The position numbers and the translations under genes were made by a program. Below the pieces are notes generated by a model that saw only the letters and a program-made list of their open reading frames with translations, had not been told where the DNA came from and did no database searches. A stretch of DNA of 64,000 bases from NCBI GenBank assembly GCA_965153455.1, contig OZ234502.1, positions 3,761,267-3,825,266 on the forward strand. Reading direction: 5' to 3'. This DNA comes from Sphagnum compactum. Lineage: Eukaryota > Bryophyta > Sphagnopsida > Sphagnales. Below are positions 12,198 to 24,600 of the stretch, piece after piece (within the stretch, counting starts at the first letter, position 1; every line of letters begins with the position of its first letter).

Positions 12198-12889
12198 CGA
12201 CTCGAGCCGGGTATGGCGCTCAAAGGTACTTGGATGGAACATGATTGGAAGTTTGCATCAAATAAGACAATGTGATGTAAGGAGATTGGCCTCCTTACGC
12301 AATACCATGATTTAGAAATGATTCATGGTCAGTAAGTTTTTAAAAATGCCATACTTAATTTTCTTTGAATTTTAGGTTTTAAAATTCTTATGCAATATTT
12401 ATTATATTGTGTTATTTGTTTTAGGGTTTGAGGCACCACTAAGTAGGTGTTCATGGCTGATGTTGTGGACGCAACATTGGCCAATCACAAGGTATTTATG
12501 GAATAACACACCTATGATGTAGAGGTTGCATCAACACGATACAAGAAGGCCAATGGGATCCCATCCCCCTTTGGTAATGATACATATAGCCCATAGTTTA
12601 TCCTAATTTTGATTAGGGTGTTGTTTTGGTCTTCAGTATTTAAGGTAGCAATTTATCTTCGAGGCAACCACATATTTACCATTATAACATGTTCCCCATT
12701 TTAAGGTGGGCTTGCTTTGGACTTGGTCTTTTTTACACATTTTTGTAACACAAGTCACACTTTTTTTTTATTTAAGGCATTTTACTTTCATTTTATAACA
12801 TCTTGTGTTAATAGTTAGAAATACATTCTCACATATTCATATATGTATGTTTGATGAAATTATCAAAAAATTGATTCTAATCTTGCACT

Positions 12890-13125
12890 GAAACCAAAAA
12901 ACATTTTTTTAGCCTAAAAAATAAAAAATTCAAACTTAGGAGGAAAGCAAAACCCTCATGAGAGTATTCTATAAACACCATGGATTGAATTATTTTGGTC
13001 TAGGCTATTGAAGGGGTATTACTTGTGCCCAAAATTACTCAATGCACATGTAATACCCCTATTAGGATATATTATAATTCCTTTCACTCCATAACATATC
13101 TAAAATCCTAGAGGGGTCACTATGA
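12890..13125 (+). repeat. GGGGTATTGCAT-family repeat, isolated copy
   Basis: This segment carries the landmarks of the large repeat family seen from 15.7 to 27.1 kb: 'aacaccatggattgaattat', 'ttgaaggggtattacttgtg', 'tgtaatacccctatta' and 'ctccataacatat'. It is in the plus orientation. It lies just upstream of the LTR region. Confidence 0.75.
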
Positions 13126-13212
13126 AAAAAATGGGTGTTTTGCAACTAGCCTTGCAACTCACTGTATTTATACGCCGTGAGTGTTAATAAACAAGTTGCA
13201 TACTTTGCAACT

Positions 13213-13334
13213 CACCATATATACAATGTAACTCAGTCAAAATAATTCTATTATTCAACTCCATTATAATTACACCCATGATGTCATGTTGACGTCATTA
13301 ATTGTCATCCATTTATGAAATCTAACATGTGGCA
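13213..13334. repeat. direct repeat copy A flanking the LTR remnant
   Basis: The stretch with 'aactcaccatatatacaatg', 'tcaactccattataattaca' and 'gtcattaattgtcatccatt' recurs at about 14515-14650 with roughly 85-90% visual identity. The two copies bracket the LTR retrotransposon remnant. Either a tandem host repeat was invaded, or the element and flank were rearranged. Confidence 0.75.
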
Positions 13335-14213
13335 TGTCGCAACCCTAACATTGGGTTCACGACTAAGTGTGTTTAGGTGAAACACACTCTCACAAATGGG
13401 GGAAAGTGCAAGGGATGAAGCCCAATGATTCCCAAGTGCACTTCCACTAGGGAATTGCACTCATGCAGGAGTTGTGAATGTTCAGAGCCTAGGTTGGAAA
13501 GGTAAACAAACACCAAATTAGGCCCTAGGACACCATTAAAAAGGTCTTGAAGTGTAGATGCTTAAACTGCCCTCGCATTGTTCATTTAGACCTGATTTGC
13601 ATGAGTCATGATCAAAAGAGGGAGCATGAGTCAAATTGGAAATTTGACTTTCGACCACAAATCCTTTGAAAGTAGGGGACAAATGAGGTCCGATTCGGGC
13701 GTGGTATAGGCCATTGGAAAGATTGTTTTGAAAGCTATAAGATATTTTCCTTACATTCTCAAAACATATTTGATTTGAGAAAAATATGAGCGTCTAAAGC
13801 TTTGGGACAACAAGAGTCCCAATTTTGGGACTCCCATTTGGGAATCTCAGGGAAAAATGACATTTGGATGTAATCCCCACAAAGAGGCACAAATTATACT
13901 ATAGGGAGGGGAGTGGTGCCTCCTCCTAAAGGTTGCGACCCATGTAAAATTTCTGCTTGAGGTTGTCCCTACTAAATTCGCCGCACCATTTCCATTTAAC
14001 TTGCACTAATCGCCTTTTTTTCTTGGTTGTGCAAATTGACCTCATCTTAAACTCTAGCTTGTGAGTTCATCCTAGTCCCATACCGAAGCTCCAACACGCC
14101 CTCCTACCCCTAAAGTGCTACGAATTTAAAAACGTGCCCCAATTCTTTTCTTCTTTCGTTGTTTCGCTCTAAGACCCACCTTTGGATCTCTTAAGAAGTT
14201 TGGGGGCGTATCA
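13335..14213 (+). mobile_element. 5' LTR of a Ty3-like retrotransposon (~879 bp)
   Basis: The unit begins TGTCGCAACCC and ends GGGCGTATCA, giving TG...CA termini. It is followed at once by a primer-binding site for initiator Met-tRNA (14216-14227) and then by a gag-like start. A related LTR of near-identical length (873 bp) is found inverted at 21312-22184. Shared features are the 'gcaacc.ta' start and passages such as 'gggactccca' and the 'cattggaa' neighbourhood. No 3' LTR is seen, so the element is truncated. Confidence 0.8.
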
Positions 14214-14215
14214 CT

Positions 14216-14227
14216 TGGTATCAGAGC
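14216..14227 (+). other. primer-binding site for initiator tRNA-Met
   Basis: TGGTATCAGAGC, three bases after the LTR end, is the standard PBS complementary to the 3' end of plant initiator methionine tRNA used by many LTR retrotransposons. It fixes the LTR boundary and the direction (plus) of the element. Confidence 0.9.
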
Positions 14228-14263
14228 TCTGGTAAGAGCCTGATCCATTGAATGTGCAATCCG

Positions 14264-14508
14264 ATGGCGCCCAAGAATAATCGCAAGCCGATTGAGAAAG
14301 CTATGGTGATGAAACCCACCTAGACCCGAAATGTTCCACCCGATACCAATATGGTAAAACAAGAAGATTATGAGAAACAAAAGGACCATGATGACCGTGA
14401 AAGTGAAAAAGAACAACACTCCATAATTCTTTTCACGCCAGAACAATTGGAAGTTCTATTAAAAATGAATAGGCTCGATTTTGTTGGGCTAAAGGAGGAT
14501 CATCAAAG
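14264..14508 (+). pseudogene. gag start of LTR retrotransposon, broken
   Basis: The frame starts MAPKNNRKPIEKAMVMKPT, then meets an in-frame TAG at 14321 (probably a former CAG), and continues with NMVKQEDYEKQKDHDDRESE and FTPEQLEVLLKMNRLDFVGL. A basic, hydrophilic N-terminus about 50 bp after a PBS is typical of Ty3-type gag. Homology stops where direct-repeat copy B begins, so capsid, protease and polymerase regions are absent. Confidence 0.6.
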
Positions 14509-14514
14509 TTACAA

Positions 14515-14650
14515 TTCACCATATATACGATGCAACTCATTACAATTCAATTGTAACTCAGTCAAAAAGTTCATTTTCAACTATTATTCAACTCCGTTAT
14601 AATTACACCCATGACATCATGTTGACATCATTAATTGTCATCCATTTATT
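14515..14650. repeat. direct repeat copy B
   Basis: Second copy of the 13213-13334 repeat ('attataattacacccatga', 'catcattaattgtcatccat'). It has one small internal duplication of 'caattcaattgtaactc'. It abuts the broken gag fragment. Confidence 0.75.
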
Positions 14651-14859
14651 AAAATTTGAGACATGGCATTATGAAGATTTTTTCACATAAATTTTTTTTC
14701 GAAATATTGATCTCCATCGTCCATTATGATTGTTAATGATGATCTGAAATTGGGACACGTGGCACAATCGAAATTTGTCAATGGCATATTAATTATATTT
14801 TGGAAAAATATAAAAAAAATTAAAAAAAATTTTAGTAGCTAGGTAGGTCGTACATAACC

Positions 14860-14962
14860 ATAGGTAAGTAGGTTGGTAGGTCTTAAGATTTACATACCTA
14901 CATATTTACCTAGGACCTACCTACCTACCTATTTACTTATTTAGGTAAGTAAGTAGGTAAGA
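14860..14962. repeat. GTAG/CTAC palindromic simple repeat
   Basis: A run of 'gtaggtagg' variants is followed by 'cctacctacctac' variants and then 'gtaagtaagtagg' again, so the tract can fold on itself. Related G-rich 'gtaggtgggtgg' tracts appear at 22.6-24.3 kb. Confidence 0.8.
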
Positions 14963-15700
14963 AAACACAAGATTAAATGCACTAAAGAATAACAATGAAC
15001 TTTTGTTTTTTATTTTATGTTTTATTTTTATATTAAGTTTTTTTCAACTCATCCCAAAATGGCACATGTATTTTAATGTGAGAACATAAGAGAACAAGCC
15101 TTCTTTATATAGTTTGTAACAAAGGATTTGAAGACAAAGCATATGGGTTAAATCTTTTTGTTGTTCATTAATTACAATTAAGTAACATTTAAACACTCAA
15201 AGAAGGCCAGATCCAAGGGGAGGGCTCCATTTTTTTTGTGTATAAACAAAACTTGAAACCCTCCTATTGGCGTGTCTAGTGCACTAAAAATCATCAAAAA
15301 CAAAATAGAATTGAAAAAGTTCACATCGGATGTATGTACATTGTACACTAGTTGCAACATATTTGTTACTTTAGTGGCACATTTATAATAGTTTTAAAGT
15401 AGTTGCCACATGCAACTATAATGCAATTCTTGAAAAAATCAAACATGGTTGACTACATATGTATGTACAATGTGTATAAATTACTATATAGAAAACCCAT
15501 TTTCAACTCACTTGGAATTATAATACAATTAACTAATTTTCTGACATGGCAATTTATTTATTAATACACCGTATTTCTAAGGGGATAGTTGCATGGTAGT
15601 TGTAATACCTAAAGGATAGTTGCATAATAGTTGTATACAAATTGTTTTTTGAGTTTTAGTTGTAGGGTAATGTGCTTTCAATGACCCCAATTTCGCATAA
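14963..15700. other. AT-rich stretch, nothing recognised
   Basis: AT-rich DNA with no coding or RNA motif that I can support. One ~60-codon minus-strand frame (15178-15360) has no recognisable content. Confidence 0.5.
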
Positions 15701-16660
15701 TGGGTATTACATAGCCATACCAAAACCTAGAAGGAAAGCAATAGCCTATTTGGGGTTTTTTGTAAACACCATGGGCTCCTAGAAGGGTATTGCATTGCCT
15801 AAACAAAACTTAGAAAGAATACAATACCCTCATGAAGGTAATTTGTAAACACTATGGATTGAATTATTTTGGTCCAAACTATTATAGGGGTATTGTTTGT
15901 GCCCAAAATTACACAATGCATGTGAATTATTTTTTAAGGGTATATCAAAAATTGTTTGGGCTCCATCACATATCTATTGAAACCAAGAGGGGTACCGCAT
16001 AGCCATACCAAAATCTAGAAGGAAAACAATACCTTATTCAGGGTAATCTACAAACACCATGGGCTCAATTATTTTGGTTCAGGCTATTGGAGGGGTATTG
16101 TTCATGCCCATAAGTACTCAATTCACATGCACTACCCTTCTTAGGGTATCCCATAAAACCTTTAGGCTCCATAACATATCTTTTGGAATTTGGAAGGGTA
16201 TTGGACGGCCCTTAGCAAAACCTAGAAGGCAAGCAATACTTACATCATTTTGCAATAATATCGTAAACCATGAAACAAAAGAATGTTTTTTTAAATATTT
16301 ATTCCATGCTCACTATAGGATGCTAGACATATTGATTCAAGGAAGTGAGGGTAGTGTAAAGTTCTTCACATTGATGTTAGAAGGTTCACTTAAACAAAGT
16401 TATGGAGTTTAAATGTAATACTTGCATCTTCTTGGGATATTTGCATTCACCTTGAAACTTGGAGGGGTATTGCATAACCTTACCAAAATCAAAAAGCAAT
16501 AAAATACCCACACCATATTGTGACAATATCTTAAACCATGGTACAAATGAAGGTATTGTCAAATTAGTCACATTGATGGTCAAAGGTAATGAAATTATCA
16601 CTAAAATGAGGGAATTGCAATTACACATCAAAATTTTATTGAAGTGAACTTATACCATCA
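15700..16660 (+). repeat. GGGGTATTGCAT-family array, plus orientation
   Basis: Several degenerate units carry the landmarks 'aacaccatgggctcaattat', 'ggaggggtattg', 'cccataa.tactcaa', 'ctccataacatatcttttgg' and 'aaaacctagaagg'. Near 16245-16320 the array has an uninterrupted copy of the junction sequence 'gcaataatatcgtaaaccat', which serves as a natural empty site for the CACTA insertion at 27131-56422. Confidence 0.85.
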
Positions 16661-19600
16661 ATGTGGCCAATATTGCAATACCTTCATGTATATTTTGCAT
16701 TGGTCCATTGAACAATTATTATCATTTATGAATTTGAAAATATCTTTCAACTATATTTAATGTTTACTTAAAATTTCTAACATAAATTTTTAATTAAGAT
16801 ATTATATATTTAAGAATGCAAATATTTTAATAAACTCACACATTAATTAGTTAAGTATATCATTATTTCATATATTGTAAATTAAATTTTACATAAAGTT
16901 AAAAAATTACATTGACCAAACATACATAATATTAAGTACTTATATTTTAAAATTCAATTAAAACCCTTATTCTTAAACCCTAAACCCTGATTGAAAGAAT
17001 TCAAGGCTTTTGTTGAACAATTTTTTTTTGTTCTAAAAAATGAGACAATTGGGTCATTATTGAAGCCAAATATTCAAACAAAAATTTAATGAAACATAAA
17101 CACAATTTACATATTTAAGGAATTTTTAATTTTCTTTGAAAATTAAAAGCATCGTAACCAAATTACACTATACATAATAATGGGTTTATATATATAGGGT
17201 TAACCTACTAGCCTATTATTTATGCTTGGCTAGGTTGTCGACACTTTAATCATTCGAACAACTTTGGCTATGAGCTTTTGTTGTAGCTAGCAATTCGTCT
17301 TGTGTTTACGCCTGCATCCATATGGTGTGAAAAATGTTCATTTTAACAAATATGCAATGTGCCTCTTTAATGGTCATTTGATTTTCATGCTCACAAATAA
17401 TAGATAAAAAATCACAATATTTTTGAAAATTAGAACTAAAACTATAGTTAAAACTAAAAACTAAAAACTATAACTATAACTGAGACCTACCCATTATTAT
17501 GGCCATTGATGAGGTTGTTACCTTAATTTTGTTGTTGCAAAATTTGCAAGGGATATGGTGTGATAATATATTGATTTTGAGCCAATTGAATAGGCAAATG
17601 AAGCCCATGTTAAAACAACATCCATAATTTTGTCATAAAATATTATTAAGGTCTTTCCTCATGGTCAGTTCCCTCCATGACCAATGATGAGGACAAGTTT
17701 TTCCCAGCAAGCTTTTTAGAAGGATTCATGGGTCAGCTAGTCACTTGAAACAAACTTTGTGTTGCATGCATGTTTAAAATGATTTAAACGATCAAAATTC
17801 AAAAACCTTATGGGATGCAAAAAACCTAAGGAAAGATGATGGGTGCTCTCAAAATGAAGTGGAGGTGTATTGGAAAAGAAGTGTGTGGGTGGGTGGGTCT
17901 TCACCATTTTCTACTAACAATGATCTTTTGGTGGCCTAGGAATTTGAACTGCCATTGCAAAAAGAAGAGGATTCATGGGTTGTAGATTCCTGGTTGCCTT
18001 TTTCCAATTACTATTGTGTTTCTTGGACGGTCAAATCATGTTCAACTTCTCAAGGTGTCAAGAGCATTGCATAACAACTTGGCCTTCACAAAGCTTCTGA
18101 ATCCACACAAACTCTAGCATGGCATCCAAGAGCTTATGAACATTTTCATACCCAATTATTTAATAATCCAAATCATACCCAAAACGAGATTATAAGGTTT
18201 CTCAGAGGCTTTCAAGAATGTATGTGATATTGACCTTGTAGGATGGTGCAGTCAAGGATGTGGTACATTAGCTACACGTTTGGAGGTATGACATCTTGGT
18301 GGATGACATTGTTCCTACATATTTCTTCTTCAATTTGTTTCCAGAGTAGTCACAATAGCAACAACAACAGCTCAAATGTTTTGCAACAACAATAATGGAT
18401 ACAAAAATTAGTAATGCGATTAGAAATTCAAGCATTAAAAAATATTGTTATTTTTCCTATTGCACTTTCCTTGAAGAATGTCGTAGCATCATCATCAAAT
18501 GAAAAAGAAGAAGAATAGTACAAGAAAGAACCCGACAAAAAAAACCAACTAACTTCCATAGTTTCCAAAATTGATAGTTGACAACAAAAAGTTAGTGCTC
18601 TCGTTGTTGTCTGTTCATAGAGGAGGGTTTGTTTCTTTGCGGGTGATGGATGATCCATGGCCCACAATAGCATGTCAGCATGACTCATCACCTTCACACT
18701 AATGGTACTCCCATTTTCATTATACCCTACAAGCAATCCTCCATAAATAGAATAAACAAGACACAAAAATATAGTCTAACACAACACCATCACACATGAT
18801 TACTCAAATACTTCCATGAAGCTTTCAAGGCATGGTTGATTTCAAGCTAGAGCTTCAAACTTAATTGATTTGAATCAGTTGGGTTTGTTGGCAATGGATT
18901 TGTTCAGAGAAAAGAGTTATTGATGTAACTTCAAACTTGGGTTGATTTTATGGAGCTTTAAATTGATTTGACTTCTTCATGAGTTGGATCTACAACTCGT
19001 AGTTTCATAAAAATCTTGAAAAAAAAATACATGGGTACCAATTTGTAAAGAACCTGAAAAGAATAGTTTTTTTAACAAAGAAGATATATGAGAACCCATT
19101 TGCAGAGAACTTGAAAAAAAATCTCTTGAACAAAAAAAAATGGGTATCCATTTGCAGAGAATTGAAAAAGAAATCCCATGACAAGTCAAATTAGTGGGTG
19201 TAACACACAAGTTATAAATCTTATTAGGTAAGATCAATTGTTGGAAGAAGGATTGCCTACTCTTGAATCTACTAGAACTTCTTTACCCTTCAAGCTTACG
19301 ATGTTAATAACTTATCTTTTGGAATTTTAAAATTCTCATTAAAAATAAAGTTCATAAAAAAAAATTGCACTATACATAACCATTGGTTTACATATATATA
19401 ATTTTATATATAATATATATATTTAATCAATTATTATCTTATTTTAAATACATATGAAGATATTATATGTATTAAAATGAATCAATAATATAAATCCATA
19501 ATATAATTAGTTATATATAATGTGTTACTCGATATGTTACAAATAACAATATATTTAGACCAAATTTTAAGCCAATATTATACATCATAAAAAATAAAAT

Positions 19601-20140
19601 TTACATAAAGACTTATGTTATATATTTATGAAATATAAAATATTACTAACTTACCATATAATTATTTTAGCCTATAAATTATTTATTATATGTCAAAAAA
19701 GTTTAAAATAAATTTCAATCATACATAGGATTAATATATGGGAAAAATCATTTTTTATTATTATGTGAACCATTAAAAAAGTAAAAAATCATGCACTTTA
19801 AAAAAAAATTAAAAGACATTAAAATCTTATTATATTATAGACTTATGTTTTTGTTTTTTGAAATGAGTTTACAACTTTAAAAAGGAAAAACTTTAAAATG
19901 TACATCATTGAAAAAATGTTATGCATGAACTTTAATTTTTTGATTTTGACAAACTATGAATTTCTAACATTAAGTAGTAAATTTTACATTAAACCCTAAA
20001 CCCTTGTACCATCAATGTGACCAATTTCATTTTATATTCATTTTTACATATGTTAAATCATATTGAAAGGTGAACAAATAATTTTGAAAACATGAATTTC
20101 ATGATGTATTGGCGGGGAATCAAGTATTTAACAAATATTC
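16661..20140. other. AT-rich interior between oppositely oriented repeat arrays
   Basis: No gene motif is seen. Bases 19380-19860 are extremely AT-rich. The segment from about 19640 to 20370, read in reverse, matches 56423-57110, so it belongs to the same larger repeat family. The arrays on each side face in opposite directions, which would suit the interior of a large element with long inverted ends; that is an inference. Confidence 0.5.
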
Positions 20141-21311
20141 TTATGTTTCATGGTTAATGGATTATCACAATATGATACGGGTATTGCATTTAAACCCCAT
20201 AACTTTGTTCAAGTGACCTTCTACCATTAATGTGACCAATTTTGCAACACCTTCATTTACTTGAATCAATATGTAGGGCATGATATATTGAACATGGAAT
20301 ACGTATATTTTTAAAACTATCATTTTGTTTCATGGTTTAGGATATTATCACAATATGATGCGAATGTTGTTTTCCTTGTAGGTTTTGGTATGATAATGCA
20401 ATAACCCTCCAAGTTTCAAAAAATATGTTATAGAACCAAAGGATTTTTGGGATACCCTACAAGGGGTATTGCATGTGCATTGAGTATTCCTAGCCATTGG
20501 CAATACCCCTTTGATGGTCTAGACCAAAATAATTTAGCCCATGGTGTTTATTGAATACCCCAAGTAGGGTACTGCTTTGCTTATAGGTTTTGGTAAGGCT
20601 ATGAAATACCCCTTCAAGTTTCAAAAGATATGTTATGGAGCCCAATGTATTTCTGGGATAACCTAAGAGTGGTATTGTAGGTGTATTGAGTAGTTTTGGC
20701 TATGAGCAATACCCCTCCAATTGCGTAGGCCCATGTGTAAACCGATGGTGTTTAATTATAAAATACCTTAATGAGGGTATTGGTTTCCTTGTAAGTTTTG
20801 GTATGGTAATGCAGTACCCCTCCAAGTTTCAAAAGATATGTTATAGAGCCTAAAGGATTTTTTTGATACTTTATAAGGGGTATTACATGTGCATTGAATA
20901 TTCCTTGCCATAAGCAATACCCTTTGATAGTATAGACCAAAATAATTTAGCCCATGGTGTTTACTGAATGCCTCAAACAAGGTATTGCTTTGTTTTTAGG
21001 TTTTGATAGGGCTATGCAATACCCCTCCAAATTTCAGAAGATATGTTATGGAGCCTGATGTATTTCTGGGATACCTTACAAGGGGTATTGCAGATGTATT
21101 GATTAGTTTTGGCAATGAATAAATACCCTTCAAATAGCATAGACCCATGGTGTTTAATTATAGAATACCCTAATGAGGGTATTGGTTTCTTTGTTGGTAG
21201 GGTTACGCAATACCCTTCCACAAGTCAAAAGATATGTTATGGAAACCAATGTATTTCTGGGATACCCTAAAAGGGGTATTTCATGTTTTGTGAATCCTTC
21301 TAGGCATGAAT
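20140..21311 (-). repeat. GGGGTATTGCAT-family array, minus orientation
   Basis: Units with 'ggttttggtatgataatgca', 'ataacc.tccaagtttcaaaa', 'gatatgttatgga', 'gggataccctacaaggggta' and 'cccatggtgtttaat' recur about every 200 bases. They are the reverse complement of the units at 15.7-16.6 and 26.1-27.1 kb. A second empty site for the CACTA insertion lies near 20338-20362 ('ttaggatattatcac'). Confidence 0.85.
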
Positions 21312-22184
21312 TGACGCACTTCTAAGCTCCTTGATAGACTCAAATGTGAGTCTAAGGTGAAAACAACGAAAGGATAAGGAATCGGGGCACACTCCTTGGC
21401 TCGCAGCACTTCGGGGGTAGAAAGGCGTGTTGGAGCTCCGGGATGGGGATTAGGATGAGTGACAAGCGGGTCAATTAATCACATGGACCCTGCACAAACC
21501 AAACAACAAGTTGGTTAATGCATAATTGTAGCACTTTTAGTGCACGGACAAGCCACGGGCAAACACGGGCTCACAAAACTCACCACAGCCCGGACTTGGG
21601 AGAAGCCACCACCTTCCCCCTTATAGTATTGTCTGTGCCTGGCCACGGGGCCAGCACCCAAATGTCATTTTGTCCCGAAATTCCCGAAATTGGGACTCTC
21701 GTGACTTTGGAGGCCCATAACTTTGTGTGCAAACCTCTGATTGAGGTGAGGCTTAAAGAAAAACTATAGCCCTTGTTGAGAGCTTTCCAATGGTATATGA
21801 CACGTCACTTGAACACAAGGAAATTAGAGCGATTCCTGACTTTTAGTGACTTTTATGGCCGTTCTTTTGGCCATAACATATGTTTTAAGTGCCCAAATGG
21901 GTCATGCGAGCCCATTTCAGACATTTACGTTCCAAGAAATTTCCAATGATATAAGTAACTCTTCAATCCAATGTTTTTTGACCCTTGCAATCTCCTTTTG
22001 AAAATTCGGGAGTCCATCGGGACTCCAACTCCCAAAATGGGAGTTTACTTGGGAATGTGGGGTTCATTCCCTCACACTCTCTTGCACTCCCAGGAGCATG
22101 AAATGTGACTCCCATGCTGCACTTTTAGCTCACACCTTCGCAAGCCCTTGCCTTTGTCACGAGCCTAAGGCTAAGGTTGCAACA
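21312..22184 (-). mobile_element. solo LTR, 873 bp, with 5-bp target duplication
   Basis: Both ends are flanked by TGAAT (21307-21311 and 22185-22189). Read on the minus strand the unit starts TGTTGCAACC and ends GTGCGTCA, with TG...CA termini. The undisturbed host sequence is present nearby at about 23140-23170 ('ctaggcatgaacaatacccc'), which confirms the insertion. It belongs to the same family as the LTR at 13335-14213. There is no internal region, so it arose by LTR-LTR recombination. Confidence 0.9.
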
Positions 22185-24000
22185 TGAATAATACACCTCT
22201 AATAGCCTGGACCAAAATAATTCAGCCCATGGTGTTATTGTGAAGCCCAATGAGGGTATTGCGTTCCTTCTAGGTTTTGTTAGGGTTACGTAATACCTCT
22301 TCAAGTTTTAGAAGATATGATATGGAACCCAAACTATTTCAGGGTTACCCAGAATGGGGCATTGCACATTCATTGAGTATTTTGTTTAATGAACCTTAGT
22401 ATAACACGCATTAAATGCGTCTAAATCAACCTAGAGTTTTGTATTGTTTTGATTATCCACTTGGTTTGCAATACCCCCATGGAAAACACTCTCTAAACAA
22501 AACTTGCAATACCCTTATATAGGGTGTGTCAAATATTTTAATTGTCCCCTTATTTATTTGTTTGTTTAGGTTCCATGCAATACCTTCATTTTATTTTTTC
22601 CTCATCATTGCCAACTATTGGGGGTCTATTAAAGTGGCAACCATGTAAGTAGGTGTAGCCATGTAGGTGGGGTTTGGTAGGTACCTACTTAAAATGTTGG
22701 TAAGTAAGAAGGTGGAAGGGCAGGCAAGTAGATAAATAGATGGGGGGTTGGGGGGGTGGGTGGAGATGATAGTAGCACATTTAAATTTACAGGTGAGTAG
22801 GTAGATGGGGAAGAGTTTACTTTTAATTTAAATATATAGGCGAGTAGGTTGGAGGGGACAGTGGGGGGTAGTAGGTGGGTGGGCAGAAAAGTTTCAAAAG
22901 CAAATAAAAAAGAAATTGGGTGGGGGGTGGGGAAAAAAATAAAGCTCCAAAAGAAAACTGAAATTAGGGGGAAAAAAAACTGGGAAGGGGGTGGGAAGAA
23001 AATAAAATACCCTAATGAAGGTATTGGTTTCCTTGTAGGTTTTGGTAGGGCTATGCAATACCCCTCCACGTTTCAAAATATATGTTATGGAGCCCAATAT
23101 GTTTTTGGGATACCCTGAGAGGGCATGTTCTTTGAGTCCTTCTAGGCATGAACAATACCCCTCTAATAGCCTAGACCAAAATATTTCAACCCATGTTGTT
23201 TATAATGTACCCCAATGAAGGTATTGCGTTCCTTTTAGGTTTTGTTAGGGTTATGCAATACCCCTCCAAGTTCCAAAAGATATATTATTAAACCCAATGT
23301 ATTTCTGGGATACCCTATGAGGGGTATTGCAGGTGTATTGAGTAGTTTTGGGCACATGAGCATACCCCTACAAAAGCGTAGACCCATGGTGTTTAATTAC
23401 AAAATACCCAAATAAAGGTATTGGTTTCCTTGTAGGTTTTGGTAGGCTACACAATACCCCTCCCTGTTTCAAAAGATATGTTATGGAGCCCAATGTATTT
23501 TCAGGATACCCTGAGAAGGGTATTACACATTCATTCAGTCCTTCTGGGCATGAGCAATTCCCCTTTAATAGCTTGAACCAAAATAATTCAACCCATGGTG
23601 TTTATAGTGTAACCCTAATGAGGGTATTATGTTCCTTCTAAGTTTGGTTAAGGCTATGCAATACCTCCCTAAGTTTCAAAGCCCAAAATATTTTAGGGAT
23701 ACCGAGAATGGGGTATTACATGTTCATTGAATATTTTGTTTTATGAACCTGAACAAACATGCATTAAATGTACCTAAATTGAACAAAAGCTCCATATTGC
23801 TTTGATTATCCACTTGGTTTGCAATACCCTCGTGGAAAACATTCTTTAAGTAGAACTTGCAATACCTTTATATAGGGGGTGTCAAATACTTTAATCGTCC
23901 CCTTATTTATTTGTTTGAATGAACAAGATGAAGCTCCATGCAATACCTTCACTTTAATTTTTCCTCATCGTTGTTGACTACTGGGGGTCTATTGGAGTGG
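22185..24000 (-). repeat. GGGGTATTGCAT-family array, minus orientation, second part
   Basis: The array resumes after the solo LTR with the same landmarks ('ctagaccaaaat', 'cccatggtgtttat', 'taatgagggtattg', 'ggttttgttagggtta'). It is interrupted by a G-rich block at 22620-22990 and carries part of a segmental duplication. Confidence 0.8.
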
Positions 24001-24600
24001 CAACCATGTAGGTAGTTGTAGCCATGTAGGTGGGGTTTGGTAAGTACCTACTTAAAGTGTTGGTAGGTAGGAAGGTGGAAGGGCAAGTAGGTAGATAAAT
24101 AGATGGGGGGGTGGGTAGGTGGGTGGGGATGAGAGTAACACATTTTTAATTTATAGGTGAGCAAGTAGATGGGGAAAATTTTATTTTTAATTTAAATATA
24201 TAGGTGAGTAGGTCGATGGAAGATAATTTGGGGGAAGTAGGTGGGTGGGTGGGAAAAGTTTCAAAAGAAAAAAAAAGAAACTGGGTGGAGGGCAGGGAGA
24301 AAATAAAATTGCAAAAAAAAAACTAAGATCAAGTATGAGAAAGGGCTCAGAAAGGGCAAACAAAAAAAATGAACCTAGGATGGCATAGGGATAGAAAAGA
24401 TAATTTTATTAGTGCACCATCTAGGTGGGTGGGTGGGAAAAGTTTCAAAAGAATAAAAAGGAACTGGGTGGGGGGCAGAGAGAAAATAAAGTTTCAAAAA
24501 GAAAAACTGAAATTAGGGGGAAAAAATTTGGGAAGGGGGCGGGGAGAAAATCAAGTTGCAAAAAAAATTGAAATCAGGGTTAAGAAGGGTTGAGAAAGGG
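22380..24600. repeat. segmental direct duplication with G-rich tracts
   Basis: Bases 22380-22990 and 23728-24340 are direct copies about 1.35 kb apart. Each runs from 'cattgagtattttgttt' through 'ttgattatccacttggtttg' and 'tttcctcatc' to the 'gtaggtgggtgggg' and 'ggggaaaaaataaagctccaaaa' tracts. The last ~100 bp is repeated again near 24420-24560. Frames through the G-rich tracts give Gly/Trp/Lys-rich low-complexity peptides and are not genes. Confidence 0.8.

Noticed and set aside
8060-15000. Matching right terminus for the CACTA-like end at 3965
   Set aside because: I looked for a TTCTATTGTAGTG-like sequence and found only weak chance 'tgtagtg' matches (for example near 4713 and 10183), so no full element is called.
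22689-23118. Pro/Phe-rich and Gly/Lys-rich frames on both strands
   Set aside because: They come from the G-rich 'ggtgggtgggg' tracts and change with the repeat, not with codon structure.
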